A stretch of 64,000 nt of DNA from Alphaproteobacteria bacterium (GTDB lineage: Bacteria > Pseudomonadota > Alphaproteobacteria > RF32 > CAG-239): the NCBI GenBank assembly GCA_015062285.1, contig SUUY01000002.1, positions 62,001 through 126,000 of the forward strand. The letters run 5' to 3'. Positions within the stretch are counted from its first letter, which is position 1. Every line of letters begins with the position of its first letter. The notes under the pieces were generated by a model. The model did not search any database. It was not told where the DNA came from and worked only from the letters and a program-made list of their open reading frames with translations. This document shows, in pieces, positions 1 through 7,892 of this stretch. The translations under genes were made by a program, and so were the position numbers.

Positions 1-504
1 ACGCATTACATTTACTCTACCATCCCAATTATTGAATGCGCCAACGACACTAACTCGTTTTGCATTTGGCGCCCACACGGCAAAAGCAACACCTTTTACC
101 CCATTCATTTCCATGGGATGTGCGCCGAGTTTTTTATACATATTAAGGTGATTTCCTTCGGCCAAAAGATACACATCCATATCACCCAATGTAGCAGAAA
201 AACGATATGGGTCTTCTGCTTCATAAATATTTCCCATATCATTTTCTATGCGGAATTTGTAAGCAAAATTTTCAACTTTTCCGAGATTGATTTGGTAGAA
301 TCCGCGCTCGTCAATTTTGGTCATTTCTCCTAAGGTTTTTCCGTCATTTCCCAACAACTCAATTTTTTTGGTATGAGGTTGGTAGGTGCGGATAAATACT
401 TCTTTACTACCCTTGTTTTTGTGTATGCCGAGCACTGCAAAAACATTACCATGATCTCCGTTAATCACGGCTTCGAGTTCTTCTTTAGATAATAAATTTT
501 CCAT
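1..504 (-). CDS. glgB: 1,4-alpha-glucan branching enzyme, 5' part
   Basis: Reading leftward from ATG at 504-502 there is an open frame of 168 codons that runs off the window edge with no stop. An AAGGAT Shine-Dalgarno lies just upstream. The residues near the edge read FAVWAPNAKRVSVVGAFNNW, the hallmark of the CBM48 carbohydrate-binding domain of GlgB; the earlier part (GDHGNVFAVLG, AEDPYRFSATLGDMD) matches the GlgB N-terminal N1 module. GlgB forms alpha-1,6 branches in glycogen in the cytoplasm. The catalytic GH13 barrel is outside the window, so activity cannot be judged. Other glg genes would be expected to the left. Family assignment is secure. Confidence 0.93.
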   Translation of the reverse strand, partial: MENLLSKEELEAVINGDHGNVFAVLGIHKNKGSKEVFIRTYQPHTKKIELLGNDGKTLGEMTKIDERGFYQINLGKVENFAYKFRIENDMGNIYEAEDPYRFSATLGDMDVYLLAEGNHLNMYKKLGAHPMEMNGVKGVAFAVWAPNAKRVSVVGAFNNWDGRVNVMR

Positions 505-660
505 ATTTGCATCCTTAAAATTAACAACATAATTGACAGCGTTTTTAGGTAAAAAAGCATCTGAATATTTAATCTATAAATTCTAATGATTTTAAATGCA
601 AGTATTTTGATTCTTGAGAGAAAAATATTTAAGAAAATTATCATTTTTTTTGATTAGGTG

Positions 661-688
661 TTGACGGATAAAATTTTGATTGTATATT
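661..688 (+). promoter_or_regulatory. Sigma70-type promoter of the DUF2934 gene
   Basis: TTGACG (661-666) and TATATT (683-688) are separated by 16 bases, about 35 bases before the start codon of the DUF2934 gene. This is the best consensus-like promoter in the left part of the window and suggests strong expression of that gene. Confidence 0.55.
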
Positions 689-725
689 AGTCTTGTTTAC
701 CGAACTTTTATTTGGAGTAATGATT

Positions 726-983
726 ATGATTAAAAACAATGAAAAAGCCATTCAAGAAGCAGCTTATTTCATTTGGCAAAATGCCGGTTGCCCGCAAGGA
801 CAAGACGAGTATTTTTGGTCTATGGCTGTAGAGCAAATTAACAATAGCTGCAAAAAATCTTGCAGTTCTAAAAAGAGCTCTTCTTGCAAGGTTTCAGCAA
901 GCTCAAAAACTTCTTCTTCTAAGAAGTCTACAGCTTCTGTAAAATCTGCAAAAACAACAAAAACAGCTAAAAAATCTAAGTAG
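726..983 (+). CDS. DUF2934 protein with Lys/Ser-rich tail
   Basis: An 85-residue protein. ATG 726 is chosen because GGAG (714-717) lies eight bases upstream; an in-frame ATG at 720 would be too close to it. Residues about 1-42 (AIQEAAYFIWQNAGCPQGQDEYFW) match the small DUF2934 domain, whose function is unknown. The remainder is low complexity: Lys, Ser, Ala and Thr with several Cys (CKKSCSSKKSSSCK), like the basic tails of histone-H1-like bacterial proteins. It has its own promoter and terminator, so it is monocistronic. Binding to nucleic acid through the tail is an inference. The domain call is firm; the role is unknown. Confidence 0.8.
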   Translation: MIKNNEKAIQEAAYFIWQNAGCPQGQDEYFWSMAVEQINNSCKKSCSSKKSSSCKVSASSKTSSSKKSTASVKSAKTTKTAKKSK

Positions 984-1003
984 TTTTGGCTTTTGTAAAT
1001 TGC

Positions 1004-1032
1004 AAAAAACTCCGCTTTCTGCGGAGTTTTTT
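1004..1032. terminator. Bidirectional intrinsic terminator
   Basis: An 11-bp stem (AAAAACTCCGC at 1005-1015 with its complement at 1021-1031), a five-base loop and a T run on both strands. It serves the DUF2934 gene on the plus strand and the TPR-methyltransferase gene arriving on the minus strand, whose stop codon lies inside the stem. Confidence 0.85.
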
Positions 1033-2347
1033 ATTGCGTTTTTTTGCTGAAAATTATCCAACCTTTAACATTTTTATCGCCTTCTTTTCGTAATATACAC
1101 GGAGCAAATTTCGTGTGACAAAAACCTGTTTCAGAAAGCAGATTTTTGATATAATTCTTACTATGCAAAAAACGCCCTGACAGATGTTGTTTCCACATAG
1201 AATCTGACGTTGATAATTCACTTATGCTAAATGCGATTATGCTATCTTTTTTTAGCGAATTGTACATACCTTCAAACAATTTTTTCAGATCACCGAAATA
1301 AGTAAAAACATCTGCGGCGACAATCATTTCATATTTATTTTTTTGCTCAAATAAATATGTTTCTATGTCTGCATTTATAAGCTTTTTATATATGTTTTTT
1401 GCAGCTGCCTGTTCCAACATTTTTGATGATATATCTACACCATAAAACACAGCATTTTTGAATGTTTTTTTCATACTTTGTGCACATAGTCCGGTACCGC
1501 ATCCAAGATCCAAAATAGATATTTTTTTATCGAGGATATCCTGCATATTTATTTTTGTAATTTGAGATATTTTTGTTGGTACAATATAGTCTAAATTACG
1601 CAACACATCATCAAAAGAATCCGCAAATTCATCGAATATTTTTTTTATATACAACGAATCCGATTTACTAGAATCCGATGATGAAAAAAAACAGTTTCGC
1701 ACTTGCTGTACAATAATATTTTGTGAATATTTTTGATACCATTTTTTTAGAGTCGGAATTACACATTCTTTACCGCTTTCAACAGCAATTTCATACAATG
1801 CATATGCCATATTAAGATGCTGAGAATCTGCACCATTACTTATTTCCACAGCTTTTAATGCTGCATCTAAAGCAGATTGATAGTGTTTGTTTTTTTGCGC
1901 TGCTTGTGACAGTAAATTCCATGCCCAATAATTATCTTTTTCCAAGCTTAAAAAACGATATAAATGCTCTTCTGATAAGGCATAATTTTCTTGCGCAAAA
2001 TATAGTTTTCCCCATAAAAAATCAGCATATCGAATCGGCTCTATTTTTTTGATAACATCTTGAGCCTGAGCATATTTTTTTTGAATTATATATATATCTG
2101 CAATATTAATTCGAGCCACTAAATGTTGCGAATCAATATCTAAAACCTGATGATACAAATCGCATGCTTGAGAATAATTCTGCAGGGCATAATATATATT
2201 AGCTAACAGCAATATGGCCGGTACATTTTCGGGGGCTTTTTTTATACATTTTTGAGCATATTTTAAGGCAATGGAATATTCTTGTTTCTGATAACAATCA
2301 TAAGCCATTTCATATAAATATTTTTGAGATCTGAATGCTACTAACAA
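1031..2347 (-). CDS. TPR-repeat SAM-dependent methyltransferase
   Basis: A 438-residue protein. Residues about 1-200 are tetratricopeptide repeats (A..CY..Q.YS.AL..A..C....P pattern repeated every 34 residues); residues about 230-435 are a Rossmann-fold methyltransferase with SAM motif I ILDLGCGTG and the acidic GVDIS strand. It resembles the predicted TPR-containing methyltransferases of COG4976. The substrate is unknown; the TPR part probably recruits a partner protein. The start is TTG at 2347, eight bases after AAGG; the first in-frame ATG (residue 13) lies within the first repeat and has no ribosome-binding site. It is transcribed divergently from the MATE gene, with only about 65 bases between the two starts. 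Confidence 0.8.
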   Translation of the reverse strand: MLVAFRSQKYLYEMAYDCYQKQEYSIALKYAQKCIKKAPENVPAILLLANIYYALQNYSQACDLYHQVLDIDSQHLVARINIADIYIIQKKYAQAQDVIKKIEPIRYADFLWGKLYFAQENYALSEEHLYRFLSLEKDNYWAWNLLSQAAQKNKHYQSALDAALKAVEISNGADSQHLNMAYALYEIAVESGKECVIPTLKKWYQKYSQNIIVQQVRNCFFSSSDSSKSDSLYIKKIFDEFADSFDDVLRNLDYIVPTKISQITKINMQDILDKKISILDLGCGTGLCAQSMKKTFKNAVFYGVDISSKMLEQAAAKNIYKKLINADIETYLFEQKNKYEMIVAADVFTYFGDLKKLFEGMYNSLKKDSIIAFSISELSTSDSMWKQHLSGRFLHSKNYIKNLLSETGFCHTKFAPCILRKEGDKNVKGWIIFSKKTQ

Positions 2348-2375
2348 AAGCTTAACCTTAATTTATATATTTTAT

Positions 2376-2384
2376 TGCTATAAT
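2376..2384 (+). promoter_or_regulatory. Extended -10 promoter element for the MATE gene
   Basis: TGCTATAAT is an extended -10 element (TGn plus TATAAT) about 31 bases upstream of the chosen start codon of the MATE exporter. No good -35 is seen, as is usual for extended -10 promoters. Confidence 0.4.
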
Positions 2385-2414
2385 ATACAGATACGCGTGA
2401 ATAAGAGGTTAATA

Positions 2415-3740
2415 ATGCAATATTCTTATCGAAAAATTTTGGAGATTTCCCTGCCTATTTTGTTGGGTATGATTATCCACCAAATGGTAGGAATGACTGA
2501 TACCGCATTTTTGGGAAGAGTTGGAGCTATTGAGCTTGGAGCGTCTGCTTTGGCAGGTGTTTTTTATATAATGGTGTTTATGCTTGCGGCCGGATTTGGA
2601 ATTGGTGTGCAGATAATTATTTCTCGTCGAAACGGTGAAAAAAATTTTGAAAAAATCGGTGGTGTTGTATACCAGGGAATCAGTTTTTTATTTATTGCAG
2701 CAATTGTTATTATAGCAGCAACTTTTCTTTTTTCCCCCTATATTTTAAAACAAATAATATCATCAGATGAAGTTTTTCGAGAAACCCTTGTTTATCTTGA
2801 TGTGCGAATTTATGGATTATTATTTGCTTTTCCGATGGTAATATTCAGATCGTTTTTTATTGGCATTACACAAACAAAAGTTTTGACATATAATGCCTTT
2901 ATTATCTTAGGAATAAATATTGTTTTAGACTATCTTTTGATTTTTGGAAAATTTGGTTTTCCGGAAATGGGAATTGCAGGTGCAGCCTTGGCATCGGTTA
3001 TTGCCGAGTGTTCTGCTACTGTGTTTTTTGTAATTTATATATTACTTAATATAGACTTGAAAAAATATGGTTTCCTGAACTTTATTGTTTATAAAATAAC
3101 AATCCTCAAACAAATTTTGCGATTATCTGTTTGGACGATGTTGCAATATTTTATTTCTATGGCAACTTGGTTTTTATTTTTGATTGCGATAGAAAACTTA
3201 GGAGAAGAATCGCTTGCAATTTCCAATATACTTCGTAACGTTTCCAGTTTTCCGTTTATGATTGTGGCGGCATTGGGTGCAACTGCCAATACCATAACCG
3301 GTAATCTGATTGGCGAAGGGTTAGACTCTGAAGTAAAAAAATCATCTTTGCGAGTAGTTAAACTTACTTATATTGCAGTTCTGGGGTTAAGTGTTATTAT
3401 GTTGGCATTTCCACAAACAATTTGCCGGATATACACCGATGATTTGGAGCTGATTAAAAAAGGACTTGCCGCATATTATGCATCATTTACCACATATATA
3501 ACTTTGGTTCCGGGAATGATATTGCTAAGCGTAATTTCCGGTACAGGCAAAACTAAAGAAGCCATGTATTTAGAAATGGTATCTTTAATAGCATATACTT
3601 TAAATGTCTGGTATGTGGTGATATATTTGCGTGCTGATTTGTATATTTGTTGGACCTGTGAGCATTCTTACAATATTTTGCTAAGTATACTTACATACGT
3701 ATATTTGAAGCGAAACAAATGGTGCTGTCAAATTGTATAA
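2415..3740 (+). CDS. MATE family efflux transporter
   Basis: A 441-residue polytopic membrane protein with about twelve hydrophobic segments in two halves. The N-terminal half has the MATE/MOP signature (GMTDTAFLGRVGAIELGASALA, then a long hydrophobic run with GFGIGVQIIISRRNGE). The family exports cationic drugs or metabolites across the inner membrane in exchange for Na+ or H+. ATG 2415 is preferred over an upstream GTG at 2397 because AGAGG (2404-2408) lies six bases before it. Substrate cannot be told from sequence. The C-terminus ends shortly after the last helix. It stands alone between a divergent methyltransferase and a convergent tRNA. Confidence 0.88.
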   Translation: MQYSYRKILEISLPILLGMIIHQMVGMTDTAFLGRVGAIELGASALAGVFYIMVFMLAAGFGIGVQIIISRRNGEKNFEKIGGVVYQGISFLFIAAIVIIAATFLFSPYILKQIISSDEVFRETLVYLDVRIYGLLFAFPMVIFRSFFIGITQTKVLTYNAFIILGINIVLDYLLIFGKFGFPEMGIAGAALASVIAECSATVFFVIYILLNIDLKKYGFLNFIVYKITILKQILRLSVWTMLQYFISMATWFLFLIAIENLGEESLAISNILRNVSSFPFMIVAALGATANTITGNLIGEGLDSEVKKSSLRVVKLTYIAVLGLSVIMLAFPQTICRIYTDDLELIKKGLAAYYASFTTYITLVPGMILLSVISGTGKTKEAMYLEMVSLIAYTLNVWYVVIYLRADLYICWTCEHSYNILLSILTYVYLKRNKWCCQIV

Positions 3741-3769
3741 AAAAAAGCTCCGAATTTATTTCGGAGCTT
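3735..3769 (-). terminator. Intrinsic terminator downstream of tRNA-Leu
   Basis: Stem AAGCTCCGA (3745-3753) with TCGGAGCTT (3761-3769). Read on the minus strand the hairpin is followed by a T run, so it terminates the tRNA-Leu transcript; on the plus strand no T run follows. Confidence 0.75.
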
Positions 3770-3774
3770 ACCAA

Positions 3775-3860
3775 TGGTAGGGGTAGTCAGACTCGAACTG
3801 ACACGGCCTGAGGCCACAAGATTTTGAGTCTAGCGCGTCTACCAGTTCCGCCATACCCCC
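3775..3860 (-). tRNA. tRNA-Leu (CAA)
   Basis: An 86-base class II tRNA including encoded CCA. The acceptor stem GGGGGTA pairs with TACCCCT (one G-T pair). The D arm has GGAACTGGTAGA, the anticodon loop is CTCAAAA (anticodon CAA, leucine), there is a long variable arm (TGTGGCCTCAGGCCGTG region) and the T loop is TTCGAGT. The anticodon stem as read has one T-T mismatch at its second pair. An intrinsic terminator follows immediately. Confidence 0.95.
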
Positions 3861-3927
3861 ATCGGTCGACTAGATTGATAATATATTTAATTCTTCCAGT
3901 CAACAATTTTTTGCAAAAAAATTAAAA

Positions 3928-4305
3928 TTATTTTGCCTCTTCGCCTTCTGATCCAGACAAACCCTTGGCTATGTTCATGTTTATATTAATCAATATATCT
4001 AATTTTTGCGGTTCAGGTGTAGCCAAAATGTCCACAGTTCTTTGGAAAACAAACATTGCTAAAGATAATATATTTCTTCTGATTTCTTTAGGCTGTGGAC
4101 AATCATCTTCTTGCATGGCCGATGCTAATATTGCCCATAGTTTGCGATTTTTTTCTAATACTTCTCCCAGCTCACTTCTACGCTCATTCCAGTTTTCCTT
4201 AATTTGGTTTAGACCTGAAGCTGTACGCACTAAAGCTCTGCTCTCAAGTTCTGCTTGACCAAGTCCGGATACCTCTATTTGTGAATAGCTCTGCGAGTGA
4301 TCCAT
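3928..4305 (-). CDS. flaF: Flagellar biosynthesis regulator FlaF
   Basis: A 125-residue soluble protein matching the FlaF family in length and layout: an N-terminal region with A..L.SRAL..TA, a central NRKLWAIL, then the conserved ILSLAMFVFQRTVDI and a C-terminal LININMNIAKGL. In alphaproteobacteria such as Caulobacter, FlaF is needed for flagellin production or secretion and works against FlbT. Here it stands alone: neither flbT nor any flagellin or other flagellar gene is in the window. The ATG at 4305 is preceded by AAGGAAATAATTTCAA. Family assignment is good; whether the organism builds flagella cannot be seen. Confidence 0.82.
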   Translation of the reverse strand: MDHSQSYSQIEVSGLGQAELESRALVRTASGLNQIKENWNERRSELGEVLEKNRKLWAILASAMQEDDCPQPKEIRRNILSLAMFVFQRTVDILATPEPQKLDILININMNIAKGLSGSEGEEAK

Positions 4306-4417
4306 TTGAAATTATTTCCTTATAAAAAAATAAAAGTTTTTTTAACATAATTGCACTATTATTATAAATAGGTATGGTTACTCAATAGTAAATTTTTGTT
4401 TGTTTTAGGATCAATTA

Positions 4418-5278
4418 ATGAAAAAAAATTGTTTTTTTGCAATAATCTTGGGAATAAGTGTATTATTAACAGCTAATTCTTATGCTCTTTCGATTAGTGA
4501 ATTTCGTCCCCAAAATAAGCATAAGGAAATTATTGCAACCGGATTTACAGAATATCCGCCATTTGGATATTCTGTGAAAAATAAAAGAGGCGAAGATATC
4601 TTGGCCAGTATATTCAAACCTATTTTAGACAATATGGCAATTGATAATAACTGGACACCGACATATGTGCTTTATAAAGACTATGACAGACAAGTGTTAG
4701 AAGTTAAACGAGGTAATATTGATGTTATTCTGGGTGCGTACCATGACACAACTTTGTATGATGGTATTGAATTGGTATACCCTGCCGCGATTATAAACCC
4801 GATAACAGTATTTATGCTTCCAAACAGAATTAGTGAAGTGAAAAGCACCGAAGACTTGCAAAAATTAAAAGGGGTTAGAGTTAAACATGAAGTTTATTCA
4901 AATTTCGTTGAAAAACAACTACAATTTTATGATATCGAATCGGTAGATACTACCTATGAACTATTTGAAAGATTGTTTACAAAAAAAGCTGATTATATTC
5001 TGATTGGACAATATTATGGTTTAATTGAAGCATCAAAGCTAGGCGTGAGAAACCAAATAAGTGTAGCCAGACAAACATTGTGGCAAATGCCGATGTTTAT
5101 TGGGGTATCAAAATTATCACAGTATCGTAAAATGTTGGTGCAAAAAATCGCAAATCATTTGAATGTTCCGGCAAATATTGAAGAAATAAAACAAAAAATC
5201 ATTCAAATGGTTGATAAAGCAGAAATTGATGCTCAGGGGGTTGTTCCTCCAACCTTTGGAATGGAACAAGAACAATAA
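4418..5278 (+). CDS. Periplasmic amino-acid-type solute-binding protein
   Basis: A 286-residue exported protein. Residues 1-24 form a signal peptide (basic start, hydrophobic core, cleavage near SYALS). The mature part has the type II periplasmic binding protein pattern of the SBP_bac_3 family: FTEYPPFGYS near the N-terminus, a RGNIDVILGAYHDTT segment, and a two-lobe arrangement. No permease or ATPase gene is nearby, so it may serve a distant ABC transporter or act as a sensor. An AGGATC site lies five bases before the ATG. Ligand unknown. Confidence 0.75.
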   Translation: MKKNCFFAIILGISVLLTANSYALSISEFRPQNKHKEIIATGFTEYPPFGYSVKNKRGEDILASIFKPILDNMAIDNNWTPTYVLYKDYDRQVLEVKRGNIDVILGAYHDTTLYDGIELVYPAAIINPITVFMLPNRISEVKSTEDLQKLKGVRVKHEVYSNFVEKQLQFYDIESVDTTYELFERLFTKKADYILIGQYYGLIEASKLGVRNQISVARQTLWQMPMFIGVSKLSQYRKMLVQKIANHLNVPANIEEIKQKIIQMVDKAEIDAQGVVPPTFGMEQEQ

Positions 5279-5340
5279 CATCCTTGACCTTTGAAACGAA
5301 TCGGATATTATAAAACTATATTTCGAAAGTAAGAGTAGCC

Positions 5341-6006
5341 ATGGTTTTATTGATCCATCATCCGTCATCGCAATATTCTCGTAAAATTCGCTTGCAAATG
5401 AGTGAAAAGCGTATGTTGTTTGTTTTACGCGAAGAAGAACCTTGGAAACTGTCGGAAGACTTCTTAAAGCTGAATCCTGCCGGTGAATTTCCCGTGTTTT
5501 TGAACGATGGAAAAATAATATCGGGAAACTATGCAATTTGTGAATATTTGGAAGAAACATACACCGATGTCCCGTTGATATTCGGCGATGCAAACCAAAA
5601 GGCTGAAATTAGGCGTTTATGCGACTGGTTTGACTATAAATTCACCAGAGATGTATATAAAAATATTGTAAATGAAAAAATATACAAAAGGTTTGCCTTT
5701 GGGTATGCTCCGGATTCAAAAATATTGAAAAGCGGACTAAACAACTTAAACTATCACTTAGAATACATAGAATGGTTACTGGACAGACGACAATACTTGG
5801 CTACTGATACCATTTCTTTGGCTGACCTTTCTGCTGCTTCTCAGCTTTCGATTTTGGACTATTTAGGTTGCGTTCCTTGGGAAGATTTTAAGAGTGCAAA
5901 AATTTGGTATTCTAAAATGAAATCAAGACCATCTTTTAAGGAAATCCTAAAGGATAGCATTAAAGGTATACTACCTGCTAAGCACTACGCAAATTTGGAC
6001 TTTTGA
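5341..6006 (+). CDS. fzlA: FtsZ-binding GST-fold protein FzlA
   Basis: A 221-residue glutathione S-transferase-fold protein. The thioredoxin-like N-terminal domain (about 1-80) has LNPAGEFPVFL and the NYAICEYLEE helix; the alpha-helical C-terminal domain has LSILDYLGCVPW and ends in HYANLDF. This ending and the SRKIRLQMSEK start are characteristic of FzlA, which in Caulobacter binds FtsZ filaments and links the Z-ring to septal peptidoglycan synthesis. It is not expected to act as a detoxifying GST. The neighbour 10 bases downstream is a lipoprotein gene in the same direction. FzlA is largely confined to alphaproteobacteria, supporting that placement. Confidence 0.85.
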   Translation: MVLLIHHPSSQYSRKIRLQMSEKRMLFVLREEEPWKLSEDFLKLNPAGEFPVFLNDGKIISGNYAICEYLEETYTDVPLIFGDANQKAEIRRLCDWFDYKFTRDVYKNIVNEKIYKRFAFGYAPDSKILKSGLNNLNYHLEYIEWLLDRRQYLATDTISLADLSAASQLSILDYLGCVPWEDFKSAKIWYSKMKSRPSFKEILKDSIKGILPAKHYANLDF

Positions 6007-6016
6007 GAGAACCATC

Positions 6017-6496
6017 ATGCGAAAAAAACTTTTATTTATTGCCTCATATCTTTTTCTTTGTTCTTGCACAATGCTGTCTTTGGGACGGGGTCAAATTGTG
6101 TTTCACTGGGAAAAAACAAATACCGGTGTAGAAAAATTTTCTCGAGATCATGCTGATTGTCTTATTGTAGCAAAAGAATTTACATTTATGCCCGATTTCA
6201 GGTCTTGGTTCTATTCAGAAGAAACAAAACTCAATACTCGCGCTGATTGGAGATCTGACAAAGGTATTTGGGCTAGTTATATTCCCTATCCCGGTGCTCA
6301 GCCTTTAATTGTAAACTCACGATATGACGATAGTGATATTGACCCTGCAGATTATAGAAATTGCATGATAAAAAAAGGATACTGGAGAAGAGAACATACT
6401 ATTCCTGAAATTACAAATATAAACCTTTATCATTCTCGTTGGCCCGCATTTATACGTAATATATTCGGAACTACCGAGTATTATCAGCCTGAATAG
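6017..6496 (+). CDS. Predicted lipoprotein of unknown function
   Basis: A 159-residue protein with a short lipoprotein signal peptide (MRKKLLFIASYLFLCSC; acylated Cys about residue 17). The mature part has two Cys (DHADCLIV and DYRNCMIKKGYW) that could form a disulphide; the second sits in a C-x3-KGY pattern common in small proteobacterial envelope lipoproteins. No family is recognised. It probably shares a transcript with fzlA. Its 3' end overlaps the convergent outer-membrane channel gene by 26 bases. Confidence 0.7.
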   Translation: MRKKLLFIASYLFLCSCTMLSLGRGQIVFHWEKTNTGVEKFSRDHADCLIVAKEFTFMPDFRSWFYSEETKLNTRADWRSDKGIWASYIPYPGAQPLIVNSRYDDSDIDPADYRNCMIKKGYWRREHTIPEITNINLYHSRWPAFIRNIFGTTEYYQPE

Positions 6497-7892
6497 AGTA
6501 TCCGCCTCCAACAGCTTTATAAAAACTTATTATATTGCTTAACACCATTGCGTTGCTGACAATGTTTGCATTTTGGGCTGATAGTAAGTTTTGTTGAGAG
6601 GTTAACACATCACTAAAGGCTAACAACCCCTGCTTATATTTATCTAAACTTAAATAAGCTACTTCTTCTTGTGATTTTAGAGCCTGTAATGTAGATTGAT
6701 TACGTTCATATTCTTTTTGAACTGATGTAACCGCATTTTTTACATCGGCAACTGCAGTTATCAGACTTTCTCGGTAAACTTCCAATCGTTCGTCCTTAAG
6801 ATATTTTTGCAGCAATACGTTGTTATATAGAGCTCCCCAATGAAACAACGGCATATTTATGGCCGGAGAATAACTGTAAGCATCTTTTTTTGAGCTTATC
6901 AAATTTGATATATTTGCAGACTGCCAGCCGAAAAAGGCTTTTATGCTTACAGAAGGAAACATTGATGCAATGGCCTGCCCGATAGCTGCATTTTGAGCCA
7001 CTAAATTTGCTTCCGCGACCTTCACATCCGGACGGTTTCGGATACTACTTACCGGAAGATTATATAAATTTTCCATATCAAAAGAATATAAATTTGCAAC
7101 TATATTCTTATTAGGATTATCCAGCAACTCATCCAAATCGCCAGACAAAGATCCAACCAAGGTTGTAAGAGCATTTTTATAGGAAACTATTCCTGTTTCT
7201 AACTGTGGAATTTGACTTCGTGTATTTTCTAAAACATATTTTGCTTGCTCTAAGGATATATCATCAGCTAATCCGGCTTTGTTTTTCTGCTTTACAAGAT
7301 CAAAAATTTCTTGCTGCAACACTACGTTTTTATTTGCTATTTGCAGTTGTTGTTGAAACTGACGCAATAAGAAATAGTTATTTGCAATTTCTGCCGTTAA
7401 ACTAAGCCTGACATTATCTAAATTTGCAGCAGAAGCTACAACAAGTGCTAATGATTGCTCATTTAAACGTCGCCCACCGCCCCATATATCAATTTCCCAC
7501 GAAGCATCAAAACCAGCTTGATAGTAGTCAGTTTTTGCCAAAGCACCATAACTTATACTGTCTTTGCCGTAATTATAGCTACCTGCAGCATCTAACAACG
7601 GCAAATTTTCTGTCATGTTAATTTTAAGGTTTTGCCTTGACTGGCGAAGCTTGTAAATTGCAACATTTATGCTCGGACTATTGTTTTGACCTCTGGCAAT
7701 AAGGCTATTTAGAATTGGATCATTAAATTGAAGATACCATTCTTTGTTTATTGACGATTTAGCATCATTTAGTCCTAACCTTGCGGCAATTTGATTGTCA
7801 CTATAAAATTGTGGGCGTTTATAATCAGGGCCGACAGTACAAGATGATAGCAAAACAACAGATGTCATTAATAACACTTTATATGTTTTCAT
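6471..7892 (-). CDS. RND efflux outer-membrane channel lipoprotein (NodT family)
   Basis: A 473-residue TolC/OprM-type outer-membrane factor. The start ATG 7892 follows a near-perfect GGAGGTGATC; the longer frame upstream lies in the pump gene. A lipoprotein signal ends in LLSSC, followed by TVGPDYKRP, the usual NodT-family mature N-terminus. Two repeated OEP domains follow (the first with [19 protein letters not shown], the second with [18 protein letters not shown]). It forms the exit duct for the adaptor and pump encoded just upstream, overlapping the pump gene by 14 bases, so translation is coupled. Confidence 0.92.
   Translation of the reverse strand: MKTYKVLLMTSVVLLSSCTVGPDYKRPQFYSDNQIAARLGLNDAKSSINKEWYLQFNDPILNSLIARGQNNSPSINVAIYKLRQSRQNLKINMTENLPLLDAAGSYNYGKDSISYGALAKTDYYQAGFDASWEIDIWGGGRRLNEQSLALVVASAANLDNVRLSLTAEIANNYFLLRQFQQQLQIANKNVVLQQEIFDLVKQKNKAGLADDISLEQAKYVLENTRSQIPQLETGIVSYKNALTTLVGSLSGDLDELLDNPNKNIVANLYSFDMENLYNLPVSSIRNRPDVKVAEANLVAQNAAIGQAIASMFPSVSIKAFFGWQSANISNLISSKKDAYSYSPAINMPLFHWGALYNNVLLQKYLKDERLEVYRESLITAVADVKNAVTSVQKEYERNQSTLQALKSQEEVAYLSLDKYKQGLLAFSDVLTSQQNLLSAQNANIVSNAMVLSNIISFYKAVGGGYSIQADNTR

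Noticed and set aside
5117-5593. 158-codon minus-strand frame across the binding-protein and fzlA genes
   Set aside because: It is antisense to two well-supported genes, has no ribosome site and no domain.
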